A program made the position numbers and the translations under genes. Source: Acidobacteriota bacterium (lineage in GTDB: Bacteria; Acidobacteriota; Thermoanaerobaculia; Gp7-AA8). Taken from it: DNA of 38,517 bases. This document shows positions 32,409 to 38,517 of this stretch, piece by piece. Location: assembly GCA_019247495.1 (NCBI GenBank), contig JAFAOU010000148.1, positions 1-38,517 on the forward strand, given 5' to 3'. The notes below the pieces were generated by a model. That model did not search any database. It had not been told where the DNA came from and worked only from the letters and a program-made list of their open reading frames with translations. The first letter of the stretch is position 1; the number at the start of each line of letters is the position of its first letter.

Positions 32409-34391
32409 TCAGTGGCCCAGGTTCGGGTTCGAGCCGGCCGGCGCGGCGGGCGCTTTTTTCACCTGGCCGGGGATCGGCGCCTGCCCTTCCTTGATCGCTT
32501 CGAGCGTGTCGGGATTGGAGAGATCGAGATTGGCGTCGTTGAACTGCTGGCGGAAGCGCGATTCGTAGAGCAGCTTCGCGAGCGGCGCGGCGTCGACGCC
32601 GCCATGTCCGCCGTGTTCGACGAAGACGACGACCACCATCTGCGGATTGTCTTTCGGCGCAAACGACGCGAACCACGCGTGATCTTTGTACTTGTACGGC
32701 AGCCCCTCGGTCTTCACCCAGCCGTGTTGCGCGATGACCTGCACGGTCCCGGTCTTGCCGGAGACATTCAGCCCTTCGATGCGCGCGTTGCCGCCGGTGC
32801 CGCCTTCTTCGTTGACGACTTTCCAGAGGCCGAGCTTCACGGTCTCGAGCGCTTTCGGTGCGAGCGTCACTTTGTGGAGCACCTCGGAGGCGACCTGCAG
32901 GCGGTCGACTTTCCCGTCGGGGCTCACCTTCTCGATCATCTTCACGACGTGCGGCCGGTAGACCGTGCCGCCGTTGGCGATGGCCGCCATCATGTTCGCG
33001 ACCTGCAGCGGCGTCACGATGAGCGGGCCCTGGCCGATCGCGACCGAGATGGTCTCGGACGGATACCACTTGCGGTGCTGTTTGACCGCGGCCCATTGCG
33101 TCGATGGAACGATGCCGGGCTTTTCGCCATCGAGATCGATGCGCGAGATTTCGCCGAATGTGAGCTTGTGCGCGTATTCGGCGATGCGGTCGATGCCGAG
33201 CCGCGCGCCGACGTTGAAGAAGAAGATGTCGCACGAGACTTTGAGCGCGTTGGCGACGCTGACGTCGCCGTGGCCGTTCTTGTTGTAGCAACGGAACCGG
33301 CGGCCGAAGAAGACGCCGCTGCCGCTGCAGTAGAACGATGTGCTGGTATCGATCGCACCCTCGGACAATCCGGCCATGGCCATGACCGCCTTGAAGACGG
33401 ATCCCGGAGAGTAGAGCCCCTGAATGGCGCGATTCAGTTCAACTTTGAATGGATTGGAGGCGATGGTGCGCCAGACGTCTGGCGTGAACCGTTTGGAGTA
33501 GACGTTCGGATTGAAAACGGGGGAAGAGACCATGGCCAGCACTTCGCCGTTGCGCGGATCGAGTGCCACGGCGGCGCCGACGAATTCGTTCTCGGCGAAG
33601 TACTGCTCTGCGCGGCGCTGCAGATCGAAGTCGATGGTGAGGTAGACGTTGTCGCCGGCCACAGGATCTTTTCGCGCGGGACGGTACTCGGCGAGGCGGC
33701 GGCCGTGGCTGTCGTACTCCCAATACTGCGCGCCGTCGCGGCCGCGAAGGTATTCGTCGTACATCAGCTCGACGCCGCGTTTGCCGAGGAGATCGCCTTG
33801 CTTGAGCTCCTTGTGGCGCGCGAGGTCCTTTTCCGTGACCTCTCCGATGAAGCCCATCAGGTGCGCGGCCATCGTCGCGTACGGATAGTTGCGGCGCTGC
33901 ACCGGCACGACGTTCAGCTCCGGAAACGCCACGGCCTGCGCCTGGATCGATGCCACCTGCGGCATGTTCAGATCCTCGGCGATCGGAATCGGGCGCGCGA
34001 TGGGAATCGCTTTCCCTTTTTCGAAACGCGCTTCGATCTCCTGCGGCGGCACGCCAAGGACATGCGCGAGGAATGCAACGATTTTCACGCGATGCGCCGG
34101 ATCACCCTTCACGATCGGACGCATGACCACGCGGTCGAGGCTGAGCGAGTACGCCGGCTGATTGTCGGCGAGGATCTTCTGGCCGCTGCGGTCAAGGATC
34201 AGTCCGCGTTTGGCCGGCGTAACGATCTCGCGGAGCGCATTCGCTTCGGAGAGGTTGCGGTACTTCTCCGCCTGCACGCCCTGCACGACCCAGAACGAGC
34301 CGGCCAGGAAAACGAAGACCACCACGATCGCCCACAGCAGGGCGTTGATGCGGAAGGTGAGGAACTTCTGATCATCTCGATAGACGCGCAT
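32409..34391 (-). CDS. mrdA: Penicillin-binding protein 2 (class B transpeptidase)
   Basis: 660 residues. A membrane anchor lies at about 15-38 (LLWAIVVVFVFLAGSFWVVQ). The pedestal/dimerisation domain spans about 45-235, and the transpeptidase domain has the active-site serine motif SPGSVFK, the SCD form of the SxN motif (KVSCDIFFFN) and KTG in VSGKTGTVQV. It cross-links peptidoglycan during elongation, in complex with RodA. A Pro/Ala-rich tail ends the protein. It starts 6 bases after the mreD stop. Confidence 0.96.
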   Translation of the reverse strand: MRVYRDDQKFLTFRINALLWAIVVVFVFLAGSFWVVQGVQAEKYRNLSEANALREIVTPAKRGLILDRSGQKILADNQPAYSLSLDRVVMRPIVKGDPAHRVKIVAFLAHVLGVPPQEIEARFEKGKAIPIARPIPIAEDLNMPQVASIQAQAVAFPELNVVPVQRRNYPYATMAAHLMGFIGEVTEKDLARHKELKQGDLLGKRGVELMYDEYLRGRDGAQYWEYDSHGRRLAEYRPARKDPVAGDNVYLTIDFDLQRRAEQYFAENEFVGAAVALDPRNGEVLAMVSSPVFNPNVYSKRFTPDVWRTIASNPFKVELNRAIQGLYSPGSVFKAVMAMAGLSEGAIDTSTSFYCSGSGVFFGRRFRCYNKNGHGDVSVANALKVSCDIFFFNVGARLGIDRIAEYAHKLTFGEISRIDLDGEKPGIVPSTQWAAVKQHRKWYPSETISVAIGQGPLIVTPLQVANMMAAIANGGTVYRPHVVKMIEKVSPDGKVDRLQVASEVLHKVTLAPKALETVKLGLWKVVNEEGGTGGNARIEGLNVSGKTGTVQVIAQHGWVKTEGLPYKYKDHAWFASFAPKDNPQMVVVVFVEHGGHGGVDAAPLAKLLYESRFRQQFNDANLDLSNPDTLEAIKEGQAPIPGQVKKAPAAPAGSNPNLGH

Positions 34392-34397
34392 GGGGGC

Positions 34398-34904
34398 TTA
34401 CCAACCTGCTGGCCGGCGCGTGGCCTCGATCGGCTCTTCGCGCAGGAACAGCGTCAGGAGGAGATACACGATCATTCCGAACAGGCAGGTGAAGATCGTC
34501 TTCACGATCATCCCCTGCTCGAACATTTCCACTTTCTGCTTCAGAAGAATGTTCACGAGGATATAGATCACGAGCTCGTTCACGATCACGGCGCCGACGA
34601 GGCAGGCGCCGAACGGCAGCGTGCCGCGAAGCGAGAGCCGCGAGTTGATGTAGGCGACCGCGTACGCACAGACGGTGAGCGCGAACGCGTGCAGGCCGAA
34701 CATCGCGCCGGAGTAGGCGTCCTGGACGAGTCCCGCGATGACGCCGGCGATGATCGCTCCGAAAACGTTGCCGCCCATCGAGTAGTAAACGACCAGGATC
34801 ACGTACGGATTGAAGAACGCCAGCGCATTCGGGAAGAAGCTGTCCAGCAGCGAGTGCAGCGTAAGGGCGATCAGCAGCCCGACAGCGAACCGGAGCCACC
34901 TCAC
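34398..34904 (-). CDS. mreD: Rod-shape-determining protein MreD
   Basis: 168 residues from a GTG start that overlaps the mreC stop (GTGA). It has five or six membrane helices and the usual short length and Leu/Val-rich content of MreD, with NALAFFNPYVILVVYYSMGG matching the family's N-terminal region. MreD is weakly conserved, so position between mreC and PBP2 is part of the evidence. It is an inner-membrane part of the elongasome. Confidence 0.92.
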   Translation of the reverse strand: MRWLRFAVGLLIALTLHSLLDSFFPNALAFFNPYVILVVYYSMGGNVFGAIIAGVIAGLVQDAYSGAMFGLHAFALTVCAYAVAYINSRLSLRGTLPFGACLVGAVIVNELVIYILVNILLKQKVEMFEQGMIVKTIFTCLFGMIVYLLLTLFLREEPIEATRRPAGW

Positions 34905-35761
34905 GGCGTGTACCTCACCACATCATTCGGAACTTTGCGCGTATGCAGGATGATCACCTCTTCGATTGCGCCGAAGTCGATCGAGGGGCGGACGGTGATG
35001 GTCTTGAAGAGGTCCTGCCCTTTCTCCGCCTTCGTAATCACGCCGACCGGAATGCCTTTGGGATAGATGCCGTCGATGCCGGCGGTCATGACGACATCGC
35101 CCGGCCGCACGTCGGCGAGCGAGGGGATGTCGAAGAGTTGCGCGCCGTTGACACCGTCGCCGCGCAGCACGCCCTGCCGCCGGGTCCGGTCGATCAGCAC
35201 GCCAACCGAGGAGTTGCCGTCGGTGATGAGCTGAACTTTGGCCATGTCCTTCGTGGTCAGCACGACGCGGCCGATCAGACCGTTCGCGTTGACGACGGCG
35301 TCGTTGACTTCGATGCCGCTGTTGGAGCCGCGGTCGAGGATCATCGACTTGAAGCGGCTGGACGTATCGAGCATGACCGGCTCGGCCATCGTGGTCGGCA
35401 TCGTGAACTGTTCGGAGTAGCCCATCAGGCTGCGCAGTCTCCGAAGATCGCCCTCGGATTGACGCAGGCGAAGGTTCTCGGTGGTGAGCTGGTCGAGCTG
35501 ACGATGCAGTTGCAGGTTCTCGGCAACGGAGCGCCGCATATCCAGATAGCCGTGATAGGCGTCCGAAACCTGCTGGCCGGCCCAGTTCACCGTCTTCGGC
35601 ACCGGCGCGAAAAGAATCATCACGCTGCGCTCGAACATCGTGCGGGTCTCGCCGATGTAGCGCGTCCGCGTGCTGAGACTCATCAGGATAAAAAGCAGCC
35701 CGAGGACGACGATGAACAGCAGCGTCGGGCGCCGTGGAATTACGTCAGCGGGAGCGGCCAT
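34901..35761 (-). CDS. mreC: Rod-shape-determining protein MreC
   Basis: 286 residues: membrane anchor at about 12-32 (TLLFIVVLGLLFILMSL), a coiled coil at about 75-112 (NLQLHRQLDQLTTENLRLRQ), then two beta-barrels (MLDTSSRFKSMILDRGSNSG.., VITDGNSSVGVLIDRT, GDVVMTAGIDGIYPKGIPVG). MreC links MreB, MreD and PBP2 in the periplasm. The gap to mreB is 177 bases and contains heptamer repeats, so mreC-mreD-PBP2-rodA may have a separate promoter or depend on read-through. Confidence 0.95.
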   Translation of the reverse strand: MAAPADVIPRRPTLLFIVVLGLLFILMSLSTRTRYIGETRTMFERSVMILFAPVPKTVNWAGQQVSDAYHGYLDMRRSVAENLQLHRQLDQLTTENLRLRQSEGDLRRLRSLMGYSEQFTMPTTMAEPVMLDTSSRFKSMILDRGSNSGIEVNDAVVNANGLIGRVVLTTKDMAKVQLITDGNSSVGVLIDRTRRQGVLRGDGVNGAQLFDIPSLADVRPGDVVMTAGIDGIYPKGIPVGVITKAEKGQDLFKTITVRPSIDFGAIEEVIILHTRKVPNDVVRYTP

Positions 35762-35800
35762 GATTCGCGTGCGTACTCAGCAGGTTTCCTGCCATGAAGC

Positions 35801-35938
35801 GGGTGTCGGCTGTCGGGTGTCGGGTGTCGGAGAGCAAGCGCAGTGTTGATTCGTGAGCCGCTTTCCGCTCGAGAGTTGGTTCGGCCGGAGTTGAACAACG
35901 TGATTCATTTCCGACTCCCTACCCCCGACTCCCGATCC

Positions 35939-35940
<2 letters not shown>
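35801..35940. repeat. Inverted pair of GGGTGTC/GGGAGTC-type heptamer arrays
   Basis: Left array 35801-35828 has four units (GGGTGTC, GGCTGTC, GGGTGTC, GGGTGTC). Right array 35913-35940 has four units in the opposite sense (GACTCCC, TACCCCC, GACTCCC, GATCCCT) and touches the mreB stop codon (35939-35941). They share the unit with the array at 15226 but are more diverged. They lie between mreB and mreC. Confidence 0.82.
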
Positions 35941-37033
<1,093 letters not shown>

Positions 37034-37053
37034 TCAGGAGGCGTGATGGGAAG

Positions 37054-38490
37054 CTACTCTTCGACCAGCACCGTCGCGGATTGTATCGTCTGTTTGCCCG
37101 AGGAGTTGATCGCTTTCACGATCACGTTGTTCGATCCGATTTTCGCGAAGCTGACCAGCTTCTTGAAGTGGCCGTCGGCCTCGACGTCCGCTTCCTCATC
37201 GTTGATCAGCACCGTCGCGCCGGGATCGGTGTTGCCTTCGATCATGTAGAAGGGACCGCCGATCGGATACGGCCGTTTGATGCGAAGGAGTGGTGCGGGC
37301 GCTTCCGCTGCCGCGGTGCCCGCCTCGTGCGCGCCGCCGCTCACGCGAAAGCGGCGGAAGGGGGAGAACGGACCGGGATCGCCGTCGGGTCCGACCGACG
37401 CGACGCGCCAGTAAAACGCTCCTTCCGCCGTCACGCGAGCGGATGCGGTGGTCTTCTGGCGGCGCGAGTTGATCTCGAGCGACGTGAACAGCCGCGAGCG
37501 CGACACCTGCAACACGTAGGCGGTCGCCGAGGGCACCGGCTCCCACGAAAATTCAACGCGTGAATCAGCGCCGACGAGGAACACCTGGTTCTCGGCCGGC
37601 GTCACGACGGCCGGCGGCAGGAGCAGCTTCTTGACCTGCGAAAGCGAACCCTCCGGCGTAGCGGTGACCTTCTCGCCGACGGCAAGTTTGACCGGCGGGC
37701 CGCCTGTCGTTGCTGCGATCGATGCCGATCCCTTTTCCGCCACGACCGCGGTGGCCTGGCGCGCGTCGACGCCGACGTGCGTCGTCGATTCAGAGTCGAT
37801 CGTGACCTGGCTGCCGGGCGTGCGCACGCTCGATACGTCGTCGGTCGTTGCCACATCTACGGTTCCGATGGTCATCTGCACGGAGTTGTTCTTGCGGCTC
37901 GTGGACGGATTGAACTGCGAGTAGATCTCGAGCAGCGCGTTGGAGCCGACGGTGTAGAGCGAGCCGTTTGAGAAGATCAGCTCCGCCGAGGCGCCGCCGC
38001 CGGTCTTGACCCAATCGCCATTGAACAGCGGCGTGCGCGTCTCCGCCGGAGCCCAGTCGCCGTTCGCCGATTTCTGAAACTGGACATCGCCTTCGACGGT
38101 GAGGAATTGCGCGTCGTTCTCGGCTCCGGCTTTGCCGCTGAGCGCGGCGCGACTGAACGTCTGCGACTCGATGGCCGCGCCCTCGGCCTCGCCGTATTTG
38201 CCCACACTGAGGAACGTGCTTGCTTCGTCGAGCTTGCGTTGGGCGCGGTCGAAGTCACCGCGATGGCTGGGAAAGTCTTTCGACGCCGCCAGCGTATTCA
38301 GCGCCTGTCTGGCCCCGGCGATCGTCGCCTCCGCGGAACTGCGCGGGTTCCGCTTCTGATTGCTGTAGTACCACCAGCCACCCACCGCGAGCATCACCAG
38401 GAGGATGACCAGGCCGATCTTCTTCAGGCGGTCGACGGAGACGAGGTACCAATCGATCGCGGGGCCGACGGGTTTCTGGTTCCTGGCCAT
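37054..38490 (-). CDS. FecR-domain membrane protein with fibronectin-like and Ig-like domains
   Basis: 478 residues. A membrane helix at about 26-42 (IGLVILLVMLAVGGWWYYS) follows a short cytosolic N-terminus, so the rest is periplasmic. A helical segment (about 52-115) is followed by a FecR-type domain (about 125-270; VEGDVQFQKSANGDWAPAE.., GDWVKTGGGASAELIFSNGS, VRTPGSQVTIDSES). A fibronectin-III-like domain (about 285-385; EFSWEPVPSATAYVLQVS) and a C-terminal Ig-like domain (about 405-478; IEGNTDPGATVLINDEE..) complete it. FecR domains elsewhere regulate sigma factors or sit in envelope proteins with LysM. It is upstream of mreB in the same direction. TATAAA at about 38506 could be its -10 box. 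Confidence 0.82.
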   Translation of the reverse strand: MARNQKPVGPAIDWYLVSVDRLKKIGLVILLVMLAVGGWWYYSNQKRNPRSSAEATIAGARQALNTLAASKDFPSHRGDFDRAQRKLDEASTFLSVGKYGEAEGAAIESQTFSRAALSGKAGAENDAQFLTVEGDVQFQKSANGDWAPAETRTPLFNGDWVKTGGGASAELIFSNGSLYTVGSNALLEIYSQFNPSTSRKNNSVQMTIGTVDVATTDDVSSVRTPGSQVTIDSESTTHVGVDARQATAVVAEKGSASIAATTGGPPVKLAVGEKVTATPEGSLSQVKKLLLPPAVVTPAENQVFLVGADSRVEFSWEPVPSATAYVLQVSRSRLFTSLEINSRRQKTTASARVTAEGAFYWRVASVGPDGDPGPFSPFRRFRVSGGAHEAGTAAAEAPAPLLRIKRPYPIGGPFYMIEGNTDPGATVLINDEEADVEADGHFKKLVSFAKIGSNNVIVKAINSSGKQTIQSATVLVEE

Positions 38491-38517
38491 TAGTCGAAAC
38501 GAGCTTTATAGCATGGC

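Noticed and set aside
32403..35066. 887-codon plus-strand open frame
   Set aside because: It is antisense to PBP2, mreD and part of mreC, all of which have clear family motifs; long antisense frames are common in GC-rich DNA.

Overview
The window is GC-rich, gene-dense bacterial chromosome from a Gram-negative, probably rod-shaped organism. An Acidobacteriota-like host is likely but not proven. The grounds are a 'VWFA-related Acidobacterial domain' type protein, a sulfatase-fold/TPR lipoprotein, a Pkn-type kinase with C-terminal TPRs, MacA/MacB-like transporters and GTG/TTG starts with many 4-nt gene overlaps. I see no rRNA, tRNA, transposase, phage or CRISPR.

Layout. 1-1037 (-): two c-type cytochromes (a class II cytochrome and a partial multiheme lipoprotein). 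1095-5557 (-): a secreted M4 (thermolysin-type) protease with its own terminator, and a sulfatase-fold/TPR lipoprotein. 5586-6029 (-): an ArsI/CadI-type glyoxalase-fold enzyme with a readable promoter. 6133-8283 (-): a tightly coupled three-gene unit of ECF sigma factor, a protein joining an anti-sigma zinc finger to an O6-alkylguanine transferase and an Ada phosphotriester-sensor domain, and a SpoIIE/PP2C phosphatase. 8348-11223 (+): a divergent MoxR ATPase and VWA pair. 11279-12640 (-): a SEC-C motif protein. 12739-16701 (-): a MacA-like adaptor and two MacB-like permeases with no ATPase gene. 16916-19856 (-): TatD nuclease, thiolase and M20 peptidase, all overlapping. 20108-21808 (-): a membrane Ser/Thr kinase. 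22130-27217 (+): a five-gene envelope operon (VWA, TPR, beta-propeller, zinc-ribbon/TonB-C, zinc-ribbon/TM). 27505-29523 (-): a PAS-GAF histidine kinase. 29620-29880 (+): a small membrane protein. 30107-38490 (-): an elongasome cluster (FecR-domain protein, mreB, mreC, mreD, PBP2, rodA) ending with a class V aminotransferase.

The most interesting system is the sigma/anti-sigma unit. The ZAS zinc finger that normally holds an ECF sigma factor is followed, in one cytosolic protein, by both alkyl-accepting modules of Ada. This suggests a DNA-alkylation sensor that works by releasing a sigma factor instead of by activating an AraC-type regulator. I know of no described example, but I could not search.

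The second theme is non-coding architecture. Heptamer tandem repeats occur at three intergenic sites as inverted pairs, in three unrelated unit sequences. Several large foldback elements sit in other gaps; one is duplicated, some supply stop codons to neighbouring genes, and one appears to be inserted in frame at the N-terminus of a secreted protein.
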